64,000 nucleotides of DNA from Spirometra erinaceieuropaei (taxonomy: Eukaryota > Platyhelminthes > Cestoda > Diphyllobothriidea > Diphyllobothriidae), in NCBI GenBank assembly GCA_902702965.1, contig CACRXP010000225.1:157902-221901 (forward strand), written 5' to 3'. The notes below the pieces were generated by a model. It ran no database searches, was not told the origin of the DNA, and worked only from the letters and a program-made list of their open reading frames with translations. How positions within the stretch are numbered: position 1 is the stretch's first letter; each line of letters begins with the position of its first letter. Below are positions 22,190 to 33,404 of this stretch, in pieces. Made by a program: the position numbers and the translations under genes.

Positions 22190-22650
22190 GCCTGTGCGTT
22201 CCCCGGCTCCACCTGTAAAAACCCCTATTACCACCGATCCCGTATTAGAGGTGACTGGGGTTCGCCTACTTCAGGTGGGGCTGCAAAACCACATCAAACC
22301 GAATTTTGTTTGCCCGACGCTTCAAATTCTCACTCGAACTCATCACCAGGGATATTATCGGATAATCGTTGCAGTATTTACTTGGTAAAGTCGCTATGGC
22401 ACTGGACACAGCTCTCAAATGCTTCGCAGATGGTGGCATTTGATGCAAGAATGACTTGATTACCCTCGGTTGGGCCTTAACTTGCTTCATTTTTATGACG
22501 CGTTCGTTATTGATGTGATAATTACTCAGCCATTTGGCTCACTTACAATGACACTGGGAGCAGTGCTAGCACGCGCGCTCTCTGATTGGCTAATTAATCT
22601 GCCCAGACGAGGTTTCAGCATCGAATATGGACGGGGAGGTCATTGTGCGT
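22190..22650 (-). mobile_element. Penelope-like element 3' region, copy d
   Basis: On +, 'tgcccgacgcttcaaattct' leads into the motif, and 'cagccatttggctcacttac' plus 'ggacggggaggtcattgtgc' align with 15700-15835. There is no coding part. Confidence 0.65.
22316..22349 (-). ncRNA. Hammerhead-like structured motif, copy d
   Basis: Minus strand: CTGGTGA, T, GAGTTC, GAGTGA, GAATTT, GAAGCGTC. The stem pairs by A-T and G-T where copy a has G-C and A-T, which fits a maintained hairpin. The GAAA element has become GAAG, so catalysis would not be expected. Confidence 0.4.
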
Positions 22651-22779
22651 ATTAATCGACGACGGATCGGAGAGCCACTATCGCACCAAGTGCAAGCAGC
22701 TCTGATGAACGCAGGGGCCGCTAACTCTGGTAAGTGCATCCATTGGCCCTACCCGTTGTTATCTCTGATGGTCGGTTCG

Positions 22780-23170
22780 AGTGTGGCGTCGAAACCCCAG
22801 GCCAGTGTCTGGAAGTCTGCGGACCCCCACCCCCATCCGTTAACGGCCGAAAAAAAAACGAGACAGTCACTTCTCATAGGACAAAAGCATCAACGGAGGC
22901 GTGGGCTTCTAACTAACAGGTCGCGAGTTCGCGCCTCGGGTATTCCACACTTCGGGGTTGGGTATGACTGGCTGCCGACGGCTAATAAGTCAGAAATGGC
23001 CATTCCAGTCTCTCTACTCTTTGTCGGCAATAGCATACTGCCTATATCATGCGCCGCTGTGCGGCTATCGGTTGGGTTCACGAGAGAGCCCGTAAGGCAC
23101 AACGGAACGAGTGAGTTCCGTACGAACGAAAGGTGAGCGCCCCTTTCCACAGTACATTCAGTCAGATAGA
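22780..23170 (+). repeat. T-family tRNA-derived SINE
   Basis: 'gcgtgggcttctaactaaca' followed by 'ggtcgcgagttcgcgcctcg' looks like an anticodon arm (loop with TCT) and a T arm with a pol III B-box-like GAGTTCGCGCC. The body then reads 'gggtatgactggctgccgac' and continues to about 23150. The minus-strand copy at 35895-36210 has the same head and body order. The frames at 22627-23279 are shadows. Confidence 0.65.
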
Positions 23171-24880
23171 CTGCGGGCAGTAAGGAGATCACACAGTCAG
23201 AAGACACCCACGGCGAGATAATTGTGCTGGTCTGTAGAACCCACGGAATTCGAGCAGGGAGTTCTGTCTCTGGGACCACGGTGACTGCGCCTTCCAGTTT
23301 TCTGAATTCAGCTAAATCCTATTCCCCTGGACTCGCGAAACCAACCTATTTTTAGTTTGAGTGCCTCTCCAGTTGGGTAATCAAAATATTTCCGACTTGC
23401 CAAAGGCCAGCTTTGCGAGGAGGGTCAAACTGTGCCTCGGAAGTAACTAGGTCCGCCCACTGAGCCCAGGCTGGAACGTCTGCAGTGGCTGAGTGGTCTA
23501 ATACTGAACGTGAATTTCAGGTTATTGGAGGTTTATTCCGGTCACGCGAAAGACATCTTTTGGTATTTTGGATTCCCTGTTTATTATAATCTGCCTTAGA
23601 AATTTCTGTCTGTTTGGGTAGACTTCCGTAAGGGTGATATGAAGCAGTCTTTTTGGATATACACGATCACACTGTTGCTGGCATGGCACAACGAACCCAA
23701 TCGAAACCTATAACTGTGAACATTTTTTCTAAAGAAAGAAATTATTAACGTTGCTTTCAGCGCAAGAATAAATACTGTCTATATTTTCTTCAGATAAACT
23801 TGATTGCTTTATAGTTTACATGCGATGAAAGCGGGCTGCAATTTGCGAACCTAGATTGTGTTTGTTGAAGTTACAATTTTTCATGCATTTAAAAGTCACG
23901 TTTAATCAGGAAGGAACAACCTCATGACATACCCCTTTCCGATAACCTTGAAAGCGCAAGTTTTATGAGCGGTAAAAGTAACCGAATTACGCAAAATTTA
24001 TAGACCTTACTAAAATTCCCCTAGGATGACTTCCTGCGACATTTCGGGTTATTTTGTATGAATTTACTCAATGAATTTAAAGCGCGTCCGAGTATGCGCC
24101 AGTACGGGTCATGGCGACTTAAGCATTTTAAACTTCCAGATAAGATACTGATGCGAATCATGTGCCCACATTTTCGGAGTTTTCGTAGGTTTGGCGTAGG
24201 GTTTTTTTTCTTGCTGAGGGCTAGAAATCAAATTAATTCACTCTGCAAACGGTCTACAAACCGAACTAAAAAGCCCTGTTCCGGTGAAAAAAATTGCCGC
24301 GGGTGAATAAACTTCAACTCAAGTTATTTCCATAGAGCGCATGCCTGCATGACTTTAAACATTGATACATACAGCAACAAAAGTCGAAGAAAAAGGCTTT
24401 TATAGAGCAGTAAACATCCAGACAACAAGAACAACCGGCTGAGGAAATCTCCATTATGCTAAGAAAGTATCTGAACTCGTCGAGGGAGAACTGAAAAACA
24501 CCAGATAGGGTTGTCGTACAAACTTGCAAGTACTTTGTGCACCCGCCTTTTATAGATCAAGAACGAGTTTGGTCATCTCTATGGAGAGGAAATCAAAAAC
24601 ACAATACAATGTACTAACTGTGGTGCAGTTGGCTGCGAAAAACCGAAAAATCGGCCTTAAAATGTGGACACGAACACCAGCGAGCGGTGAGGAGACAAGA
24701 TAATTCGTTCCCGGCAGTTGTGCGCTCGATATTTCGACCGTTATGAACGAGGCTTCTAAAGCGCGCTCCATGGAATGGGCGGCAGACGGATCGCAAATTA
24801 GTTTCCAGTGAGACAAGCTTGCACAGGGTGCATCGCGTCCTCTATTCTCTTACCCACTATGTGTCGGTGACAAGACAGTG
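23171..24880. other. No recognised gene
   Basis: A + frame at 24058-24306 (82 codons, basic) and minus frames at 24314-24529 and 24550-24816 are unassigned. A tRNA-like stretch is noted separately at 23477-23554. No repeat families were recognised. Confidence 0.4.
23477..23554 (+). other. tRNA-like sequence (pseudogene or SINE head)
   Basis: TGGCTGAGTGGTCTAA resembles a pol III A box of a Ser/Leu-type tRNA. It is followed by CTGAA-CGTGAAT-TTCAG, a perfect 5-bp stem with a 7-nt loop. The residue at loop position 33 is G instead of U, and no clean T arm is seen, so a functional tRNA is unlikely. Confidence 0.3.
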
Positions 24881-24889
24881 CCAGGGCTA

Positions 24890-25310
24890 CCGAATGCAGA
24901 TCCGGTCGAAGTGGCTCGCAGAGCTTAACAGTCTGTCTACGCGCTCTACATATGGATTAGACTCCGCAGCATGCATCGGACTAGCGTGAGGATGGCTCCG
25001 GGTTCATATTGGTGAGAAGACCGAGTAGTCAAAGGTGAAAAGAAGCCAATGCAACATGATGCTTATTTGTGTGGAAAACCGAGCTATCTTGTTGGTTGGC
25101 AAACTCTCAGTACTTTGCGGATTGAAGCGGATCAGAACGACTACTGTGGGAAATACGCTGATGTGTCGTGGGGATGGATGCCTCAGTGTCCGCCTCACTG
25201 AGTCGATTGTCCGAGGCGGCCAACCAACTGGTGCTGGGAATGAGCGCAGTCGCTGAAAAACTTAAACAACCCGTCTACGCGTGCCGTACACCATCTGGTT
25301 ACTACAGTAC
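24890..25310. repeat. B-family fragments
   Basis: 'gcttaacagtctgtctacgc' (24925) and 'aacaacccgtctacgcgtgc' (25264) match the B-family phrase at 45977 and 57557. The rest is too diverged to align by eye. Confidence 0.45.
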
Positions 25311-25344
25311 GCACTAGGCTACTGGAAGGGCTACTTGAATCTCA

Positions 25345-25590
25345 CTCATGGAAGAGGAGAAATTGCAGCCTGACATTCTGTTCTTCACTCATTCAAAAAT
25401 GTGCAGAACCGTTAGTCACCATCGCCGCCAATCATCTCAGTGTCATGGAATTAACTTCAGTCAGTCTGAATTCGTATGGCAGATGACCAAGATTCTTTAT
25501 CATATACCAGTATCTTTTGTCGTCTCTGATGATGGGTTTGAGTGGGAATACGAAACGTCGGACGGATAAAATGTTTCCTCCAGCGATCAT
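25345..25590 (+). mobile_element. Penelope-like element 3' region, copy c
   Basis: Plus orientation. It contains the 34-nt motif and 'gatcatgtctccttc', which matches the complement of 33412-33426. It ends where the CR1 remnant on the other strand begins. The frames at 25348-25769 are shadows. Confidence 0.6.
25526..25559 (+). ncRNA. Hammerhead-like structured motif, copy c
   Basis: CTGATGA, T, GGGTTT, GAGTGG, GAATAC, GAAACGTC. Both conserved boxes of a hammerhead core are intact here. The stem has one mismatch and two wobbles. Confidence 0.45.
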
Positions 25591-26575
25591 GTCTCCTTCA
25601 CGAGCCTCGCAGCCTTTGCCAGCATTCGTTCAACTTGACGATAATCCTTCTTAAATTACAAACGCCAGGCCTGGACGGCAAACTCCAAGTGAGACCGAAC
25701 GAATGTCTAGTAGTTTATTCCAAACAGATCTCTATTGATCTGCATAAATTCTCGTCACAGCGCAAGTAAAACCTGTGTCGGGAGACTATTTGCCTTTGGA
25801 CACTGTAATGATGGTTTAAGCGAGGAGGTTACTAGGATACCGAGGTCTTTCTGTTACTCAATATTTGAGAGGGACTGTCCATCAAGAAGGTATCGAAAGG
25901 AATCATTCTCTCCACTGGTTCTTCTGAAGAAAAGTCTCAGGACCACACATTTGTCCGCATCAAAATTTAGGAGTCAACGAACTGATCAGCTGCTAAGTCG
26001 GCTGAGACACTCTTGAAGCGCGTGCTTGTCTGTGCCAGATCTGATGGTTCTACACAGTTTAACATCGTCAACAAACATAACGGCGTTGAAACCCAGGTTG
26101 TCGGCACAGTCCTTGATGCAGACTAGGAGTAGCAACGGCCCTAAGACTGAGCCCCGGCGGACACCACTTAGAAAGGGGGATAGGAGTTGACTTCGAGGCA
26201 TCAGCGCGCACGGTTTGTGATCTACTTGTAAGAAACTCTGCGATCCACTTCAGCAGCTTTCCTCCTATTCCAATTTCAGACAGTTTTTAGCTTAGGAAGT
26301 TTGCGTGGGACGCTGTCGAGTGCCTTCTTGAAATCAATGAAAATGACACCGACCATACCATCCTCGCCAAGTGCGCAAGTCCACTGCTAGGTCGAGGCCA
26401 ATAAACAGGAAAGGCACGAGCGGTTCTGTCTGAGGCCGTGCTGCAGCCCTGAGGGTAAGTGGTTTTTGTCCAGGAATTTTATTGTTTCTTTCGTAAATAT
26501 GGTTTCCATTACTTTACAGCAGATGCATGTAAGACTAACAGGCCCGGCAACTGTTAGCATTTGTGCTAGCCCCCT
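25588..26575 (-). pseudogene. CR1-like LINE reverse transcriptase fragment 2
   Basis: Minus strand, from high to low coordinates: VAGPVSLTCICCKVMETIF, NHLPSGLQHGLRQNRSC, GVIFIDFKKALDSVPRKL, GIGGKLLKWIAEFL, SGVRRGSVLGPLL, MFVDDVKL, DRWLLNFDADKCVVLRL, DLGILVTSSLKPS and FVRSHLEFAVQAWR. It ends at KKDYRQVERMLAKAARLVKE. Stops and frame changes interrupt it. The catalytic block is FVDD instead of FADD, and the PQGS box is RRGS. The element order is that of CR1-like polymerases, related to but clearly different from fragment 1. The endonuclease half is missing. Confidence 0.85.
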
Positions 26576-26734
26576 CGTATATCAGAAATATACTTGCTGC
26601 CTTCCATTCCAAATGCATGTTAGACTGACGGATGGATAATTTTTGACATTAGTTCGAGTTCCATGGATCTAATTTATCTTGTTTGTCTCGGGGAGACACT
26701 AAGGATGAAGTGACGTAAATGGAATCGGAGAGCT
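26576..26734. other. Short spacer, nothing recognised
   Basis: AT-rich sequence between the LINE remnant and the next MITE. Confidence 0.4.
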
Positions 26735-27486
26735 TTCATTAACTGACTCATCTCATTAAATGTTAACCGAACTTCTAGAAACTGTTTCCTATTCGAAAGG
26801 CTTACTTAGGCGTTGCTGTAAGACTGATCATCTTACAGCAAAATCCCATGATATTTTACTCATGATAACATGCTGACTTTAAAATGAAATTCTTTCTGAT
26901 CGCCTGCAAAAACTACATTTGGTTAAAAATGATTAATTATGTATTGTAGATGTTTTATTTCTGACAACTGTCTAAATTCAAACACAAGCAAAATCACTCT
27001 TTTTTGTACTTTTTTGATAGCAAATAATCTTCAAACTGCATGGCCAAAAAGAGCATATCTAGGTTTTTAAAAAAGTTCCAATAGTTTTATTTGCGCTTGG
27101 GATTTTCGAATTTTTTTTACAGTTTAAATGACGTCATTTAGGGATCATAAAATTTTGAACCAATAGACGGACAGACACGATGATTTTTAAATAAACATTT
27201 CACGATCTTAAAAAACCTCATAATTACGGACTTCCAAAGCCCAAATACATCCTTCTTGAGTGTAAAATATGAACCAGGTATGGTTTGTTACTAAACGATT
27301 GTAGAAAGAATAGCTTTAAACGTGTTCTTCACAAAATATATTTGAATTTATAAGGACATTGAAAATCGATGGTGAAGATTTCCTATTACTTACGTAATCA
27401 TTACAACCTCATGAAAATAATCCTTTCTAGTAAAAATCCCGTTTCAGAATTTTGTTCAACATTTATTGAGGTGAAATAGCTACTGC
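26735..27486. mobile_element. Degenerate palindromic MITE
   Basis: The left arm has 'actcatctcattaaatgtta' and 'actgatcatcttacagcaaa'. The right arm ends 'caacatttattgaggtgaaa', then 'tagctactgca'. Arms are still recognisable as inverted copies. Confidence 0.65.
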
Positions 27487-27547
27487 AGGTCTTGGAATCA
27501 TTTGAATTTGTTCAGGACCTTTGTATTGTTGAGGGCGATGCAAGTTA

Positions 27548-27630
27548 GATGGCGTGGTCGAGTGATTAAGTTGAATGATGGCTGCCTACCGGGAGAATTA
27601 CTCCGTGGTGGCATAGCTACTGGTAACTGA
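27548..27630 (+). other. tRNA-like A-box sequence
   Basis: GGCGTGGTCGAGTGATTAAG resembles the first part of a Ser/Leu-type tRNA, with the A box TGGTCGAGTG. I cannot fold a full cloverleaf. It is probably a pseudogene or SINE head. Confidence 0.3.
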
Positions 27631-27719
27631 CGTCAATATGACCAAACCACACGTTCTGAAGACACTCTAAAAATGCACAGGTAAGACTCAGAATACATTG
27701 TAACGACTACGAATCTGGA

Positions 27720-28010
27720 GCACAAAACTTCAAAGCCAATCATATACCAGAGGCCAAGTTGCAGTGGCAGGCATGTAAACAGGAACTTTGGAGGACAAAT
27801 ATCGTTAATGCCCAGGCCTTACCAACACATACTCACTGTCAGTGCCCCTTCAAAGCCTATATTGTCCCCATCGGACACCTATGCATTAGCCAAGGTGGAG
27901 AAACAGCCCCTTTCTCTGCAAAACAAAACATGATCACTATTCCCACAAAGAGTAACACCACGCTCGATTTCTGGTCCGCTCTGGTCGATCACTTTCATAT
28001 CCAAAAGTAA
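27720..28010 (+). pseudogene. C2H2 finger element remnant, N-proximal finger
   Basis: An 83-codon frame (27759-28010) contains NAQALPTHTHCQCPFKAY and then VPIGHLCIS. This resembles a decayed first finger of the same family (finger core C-x-C then IGLVGHLR), with a Ser/Thr-rich tail after it. The second zinc ligand pair is damaged: the usual H-x(3-5)-H/C spacing is not kept. My recognition of the family rests on the phrase order, not on a search. Confidence 0.5.
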
Positions 28011-28395
28011 GGGAACGTCGCCAGGGCACAGGGGACACATATCATCCAGGTAACCACTGCACCAACATGTCCGCAGTACAATCGAACATTCGAATCTCGT
28101 ATCGAGCCGTCAACCAATTGTGAATTTATTGCAATGCGACCACAGAACCGGTACTATGAGTCCCGGCCAACAGTCACCACGTCCGCCGTACCTATTCCCA
28201 CTGTCTAGACGCACTTAACCATCGCGTGGACCTATTTGGTCCTATGGTTAGGAACGTCAGCAATAAAAAACGCCCACACATGACTTATGCAACAGTCAAG
28301 TGGAGACGGGCATCCTCCCTGTGAGATGTGAGTCTTGATTAAGTCCGATCGACGCCGAATGAGGGACAATCACATGTGTGCGTGTTTCCCCGCTC
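28011..28395. other. No recognised feature
   Basis: No repeat family or coding signal. Some of it could be the decayed continuation of the C2H2 element. Confidence 0.35.
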
Positions 28396-28399
28396 CAGT

Positions 28400-28660
28400 C
28401 TGCTGATCGGCTCGGTCAGTGGCTGGGGTGTGGGAATGGGAAGGGAGAGTGTAGTCGACGACTCAGCGCACTTTTTGCTGACAATAAACAATCTGACGCG
28501 CTTGAAGCTATCACGGTGCGCTAAAAGCCGTGGCTTGGAAGGTTGCCAACTGACGGGATAACTTGGACCTCCTTGACTGGAGGTCTGAGAGTCTGGCTGC
28601 AATGGTTCCTTCTTAATGTGGCCTTTATGGCACTCCCACTGTGTGGCATCCGAGCCAGAC
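28400..28660. repeat. C-family module, copy 2
   Basis: Aligns with 19428-19690 and again lies directly in front of an A-family 3' module. The 168-codon minus frame over 28339-28845 is a shadow of these repeats. Confidence 0.6.
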
Positions 28661-29005
28661 GTTGGCGGCACGCCTAGGTGCGGTTGCTCCGGCCGTGCCA
28701 GCCTCCAATCTCTGCAGTGTTGGTAAAAAACCTGGTTATTTGTTGTGTGGAACAGGGGTGTGGTAGAAGGCCAAGGTAAGGATCCGTTCAAGCCATCCAA
28801 CTGCGGCCCCCTTCGTCTCCGGTCTTCTTGTCTCTGTCTTGACACTGGACTCAGGCGGGGAGGAGGAGAGAGTATGGTAGATGCAGCACAAGTCTACTGG
28901 CCCTATAAACCCCTGCGCAAGTCACCGTCCCTGCTCCCACCACTGCTGAGGTGGGGCATACGGTGGACAACGTCGGATGCGACGGTCGAACTATCGTGTG
29001 GGTGT
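28645..29005 (+). repeat. A-family 3' module
   Basis: From 'cctaggtgcggttgctccgg' through 'tctccggtcttcttgtctct' and 'gagagagtatggtagatgca' to 'gatgcgacggtcgaactatc'. A (GT)n run follows. Confidence 0.7.
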
Positions 29006-29354
29006 GTGTGTAGATGGAGGATTTCACGTGTACCATTACGTTCAGTCGCGCCATTAATATGTGAGTTAGCAGAGGGGGAGAGTGGGGCTGATCCATTCCG
29101 GACTGAGGACCAGGCTGCAACGCCCCGTTAGTTACATGACCTCGAGTGGGAGATTTATCACCTCTCTGCCTCTTTGAGTCCTGCCTCATGTGGTGACCGG
29201 ACGGGGTCGAGTGTGGTACGCGTAGATGGGTGAACTGTTTGACCCCCTCTGTCACTAACCCACACCCACTTTCGATCGTCTTCGTCTTGTTCGATCGTTG
29301 GAGTACGGCGGACGGGACGTCAGCCAGATACCACGAAAGTCTGCCCCACTATAG
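29006..29354. other. No recognised feature
   Basis: A short (GT)n run at about 28998-29011, then unassigned sequence. The minus frame 28851-29255 is a shadow. Confidence 0.4.
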
Positions 29355-29835
29355 GTGGGTAACCACTGGTCAAAATATCTGTAAGCGTGTGTTATGCCAG
29401 TATCAGCAAACCATGGCCCTCCCTGCCTGATATGCGCTGGCAGTTCCGTGACACCTGGTCCCCTGCCGGTAGATGCGCTTTTGCTTCCGATAGGTACACA
29501 GGTAGTGGGCATGGCTGCCCAGTCATCCTCGTCGTTCTGGCCCCTGTTGTGGTGTTGTTGTTGTTGCTGCTGTGTGGACCAGGGGGGGGGTGTGATGGCA
29601 CGCCTAGGTGCGGTCCGGCCGTGCCAGCCACCTGCGCCTTCCCCACACCTCCGGTATTTTTGTCTCTGTCTTGACACCGTAGCCAGATGGGGACAGGGGA
29701 CGAGAGAGTGCGGTAGATGCTATGATAGTCTACTATCACTATAAACTAACTCACGCGGTGGTCAACGTCCCTGCTCCGTCTTGCTGTGGAGCACACGATG
29801 GACATCGTCGAAACCAACGGCCGAACTCTCGGGTA
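29355..29835 (+). repeat. A-family interspersed repeat, type-1 head, near full length
   Basis: Starts 'gtgggtaaccactggtcaaa', continues through 'tatcagcaaaccatggccct', the GTTGTTGTTG stretch and a G-run at 29581-29589. It ends 'aaaccaacggccgaactctc'. Overlapping frames on both strands are shadows. Confidence 0.8.
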
Positions 29836-31094
29836 ACCACTACACATGTTTCTTGGAACATTGGCTGCGTCGTTCATTTCGATGGCCGTACTCTCACTTG
29901 ACTTCAGGGGTACCTTGCATGTCCTTGGTATACGCCTGGCTGACACGAATGGAATAAATCTAAAGCGACCACTTCAGTCTCACTTGTGTTGGCCGAAGAA
30001 TTTTCCCGGCAGATACATGCTGAGAGGTTTCTAGGCTGATCCGAAGGACCCGTTTTCTACTCCAGACCCCAAAGTGATTAAATAAATGCGGTAGATTTTC
30101 ATGGTGACTGAGGCCAACTTATCGTCCCAAGGAATTTCGGCCTCGCAGCATGCGTCAAAGTGAAATCTGAACGATCGATGCTAATTGTCCCGAATCATTT
30201 ATAAGTCATGTAATTCGCATAACTTAAACTTCATTGTAACCGTTTTGGCCTGATGAAGAGTTACTGAAAACACGTGTTCGCCAATTTGACTTTTCAAATC
30301 TGAACTTATCAAAACCCATCTGATAGATTTGCTGGGCTGGCGTACCATTTAACCTGGCCACTTGTATGCGTCTACTTCGCTTTCGACGTGTGGTGCTAAA
30401 ATTTCCCACAGTGTAGCAAAAAATGCCGACGATAAATTTGGCCGAAAATCCCGATATATGCAATAAAAGTGGAGTCATTTGGTAGATTGTGGTTTCCAGT
30501 TAACCCGTCTTCCTGCACGAGTCGCGTTCTATGACAGGTATGGCTCGACTGCTTTTTTTAGACTTACCATGGGCGCCGATAGATAATGATAATTCCTTAG
30601 TCAACAGGTGTAATTTTTAATTTTATTTCTTAGACAATTAACGCGCTCAAAAAGGAGACAAACTTGTTGTCTGGCGTATAAGATGTTATTCTACGAACTT
30701 TTACGTCATTTCTTTCAAGAAGGGAAAAAGAATGAAGGAATGAAAAAGATCGTATTGGAATCATAAGCGACAGTAATTCCATTAGGACAACAATACAGCG
30801 ACGACCGCGTAATATTCATCCACGAATTCTGGACATCCGCGAATGTAAACTACGTTTTACGATGGTCCGATCTGATGATTGCGGTGCTAGTTAATTGATG
30901 CTCGACTGGGGGAGGAGGATACTAGAACAGGACAAAACCACAGAAGCTGAGGCCTGCTTCCAAATAGTAGAACCTACGAAGTAAACGTTGCACCAAGAAG
31001 GGCTGAGTGGTAGTCAGTAGAAAAGACGGTAGGGCTTACTTGTGTGGACGTCTAATCGGAGCATGGGAACAGGGACCCTCTGCAACATGGGTGG
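29836..31094. other. No recognised gene; weak T-family echo
   Basis: 'gcctggctgacacgaatgga' followed by 'ataaatctaaagcgaccact' at 29935-29980 is a weak match to the T-family body. 30240-30290 (GGCCTGATGAAGAG, then GAAAACACGT) resembles 2505-2550. Otherwise unassigned. Confidence 0.4.
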
Positions 31095-32074
31095 CCTTGG
31101 GCCAGATTCCAGTGAAATTCTGAAATGTATTTTCGATCCAAAAAGATTATTTAAGTAGGGTTGTAAGGAGTACCACCGCGTAACAGAATATTACGATAAT
31201 TCAGTCACTTCAGAATGCCGGCTTTCGAACGAACTTCTTTTCGGCCGCCGGTAAAAATTACACTCGGTAAAAATGGCTACTTAGTTACCATGAAATTTTC
31301 CTGTTGATTTTCGTTGCCCTTACAAATTCAAATATATTTCACGGAAAGCATGCATAAGAATATTCATTCCTTTGCTCATTCGGTAGAGAATCATGCATTT
31401 TTAAAATTTTATAACTGGAGGAAGAGTGCAGTTCTGATTTAAAAAAGTTTCGATTTGTGAGATTTTTAAGACCGTGAAATGCCTGTTAGTAAAGCATCGT
31501 GCCTTTGCATTTACTGATGTTGCTTGAAAAGTTTACAATGTACCCCAATTCACTGATAAATTTTATGAACCCATATATAGTCTTCTCTTGATAACGTAGA
31601 TAAATTAGTGATTTTCCGTACACGGTAAATATAAATCTCGTAGTTTGTAAACCCTGAATGCAAGTGTAACGGCATGTCGATTTCAAAATTATTCGGTATT
31701 CGGAAAAGTTTTTCAAAACGGAATCATACCCTTCCTTCGAGTGTAAAATTGGAAGAAGGCGTGATTTTCTACCAAAATGGTAATAGGATGAATGTTTTTA
31801 TGCATGCTTTCTGCAAAATATATTTAAATTTATAAGGGCGTTAAAAACCGGCGAGAAAATTTCCCGCTACTTAAGTAGCCATTTTTTCCGAGTGTAATGG
31901 TCGAAGACGGCCGAAAAAAGTATTTTCGAAAGCCGGCCCCCTGAAGTAACCGATTTATCATGGGATTATGCTGCATGATGATCAATTTTACAACCCTTCT
32001 TGGGCAATCTTTTTGAGTGAAAAACGCAGTACAGAACTTCGGTTAACATTTTATAAGTTAGCACATCTACTGTA
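31095..32074. mobile_element. Palindromic MITE, left terminus eroded
   Basis: The left arm starts near 'ccagtgaaattctgaaatgt'. The right arm ends 'agttagcacatctactgta'. Internal inverted words such as 'aagaatattcattcctttgc' on the left and their complement near 31790 support the palindrome. Confidence 0.75.
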
Positions 32075-32245
32075 GAGGTAAGGATTAAGTTAGGGATTGA
32101 ATTTGAGGTTAGATCCAAGGTTAATGGCAGTATAGGCCAAGATTAGGTTAAGGAGAGTCAACTGCAGAGGTAAGGTTTACGATCAAGTTTGGGACAACGG
32201 TTTAGTTTTATACCAGGGTTATTTTTGGGGTTAGGACCCGGGAAT
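32075..32245. repeat. Degenerate TTAGGG-like tract
   Basis: Repeated but imperfect 'gaggtaaggattaagttagg'-type words. It starts right at the MITE end. Confidence 0.45.
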
Positions 32246-32389
32246 ATTTCATTCTTTCCGGCGTTACGCGCCATACACCTTCATTACCTGGTCAGGGCGT
32301 ACCTATTTCCAGGTCCTGTCTAAACGTCCTCATAAGTAGGTCCCGCCAGAGAGTTCTCAGTGAATAGAAACGAAGAGGCGAGTCCCAGG
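32246..32389. other. Short spacer, nothing recognised
   Basis: No match to other families seen. Confidence 0.4.
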
Positions 32390-32620
32390 AAGGAAGGTGG
32401 GAAGGAGGAGGCACAATCGTCTGCGTCATCCTCCGCCTCCAGTCTTCTCGACTCTGTCTTGACACCGTGTCCCGGTGGGGAGGAGATAGTTAGATAGATT
32501 CTGTGCAAGTCTACGTTCACTATAAACTAGATCACGCAAAGTCACCCCACGCTCTCACCCTGCTGTGGAGCACACGGTTGACATCGTCGGAATCGACGGT
32601 CGAGCTGTCGTGCTGCATCA
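32390..32620 (+). repeat. A-family 3' module
   Basis: 'cctccagtcttctcgactct' to 'atcgacggtcgagctgtcg', then 'tgctgcatca'. It directly precedes a second A-family copy in the same orientation. Confidence 0.7.
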
Positions 32621-32623
32621 ATG

Positions 32624-32638
32624 CCCCCCCCCCCCCCC
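32624..32638. repeat. C15 homopolymer
   Basis: Fifteen C in a row at the junction of two A-family copies. Confidence 0.95.
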
Positions 32639-33115
32639 AAACGGGCCACGTGTTAGATGCGCTGGCCCAACACGGGAGCCGTATCGGATCCTGGAAGGCG
32701 TTATCGGAATGCACATCATGACAAATGCCAGCATTTCGGGGTGCGGTGGCAGACCCAGTTGCCGGCAGAAGTCGCGCACATTGGGACCCCTGCGGCCTTC
32801 CCCATTACTGTTGTTGTTGTTGGTTAGAATCCTGGTCATTTGCCGTGTAGACCAGGGTGTGTGGGGTGGAACGCCAAGGTGCGGGCTCGACCCTGCCATC
32901 TACCCCCACCCTCTCCCGTCTCCGGTCTTCTTGACTCTGTCTTGAGACTGGGACCAGGCTGGGAATGGGAAGAGAGAGTGCGGTGGATGCTGTGCAAGTC
33001 TACTACCGCTATAAACTAATTCACGCGCAAGCCACCGTCCCTGCCCCATCTTGCTGTGGAGTACACGGTGGACATCTTTGGAAACGACGGGCGAACTATC
33101 GTGCTGCATCATCCG
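32639..33115 (+). repeat. A-family repeat, type-2 head (as in the 5S-SINE)
   Basis: 'aaacgggccacgtgttagat' and 'gcgctgg' match 42938-42966 of the 5S-headed SINE, and the rest follows it to 'gacgggcgaactatc'. The 5S part itself is not present. Confidence 0.75.
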
Positions 33116-33404
33116 AAGGGTGACATGTTGAAGTGGTCTGTGTTCTTTTAGCCGAAGAGTGGTGTGTTCAAGTGGGGTATGAATGACTGTGACTGTCCAG
33201 AGGCACGTGTGCCCAAGTCAAAGTCGGTAGAGTTGCCGCAGAACGGGGTCTTTGATGATTGCATCTTTAAAGAGGGCCACAAATGGTGAAGAACGAGATT
33301 AATGGCCGTTGTAATATTTCTGAGAATGTAAAGCTTCACGATTTTTCTAGAAAAAAAGCCTGGTCTACAATACGCAAAACTTAACAAGAGGTAAAAATAC
33401 CTCT
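33116..33404. other. No recognised gene; 9-bp hairpin at its end
   Basis: 33385-33406 forms CAAGAGGTA-AAAA-TACCTCTTG, a perfect hairpin next to the Penelope-like tail. A 96-codon minus frame (33148-33438) is unassigned. Confidence 0.5.

Noticed and set aside
28339..28845. 168-codon minus-strand frame
   Set aside because: It spans a C-family and an A-family repeat; the equivalent frames in other copies are broken.
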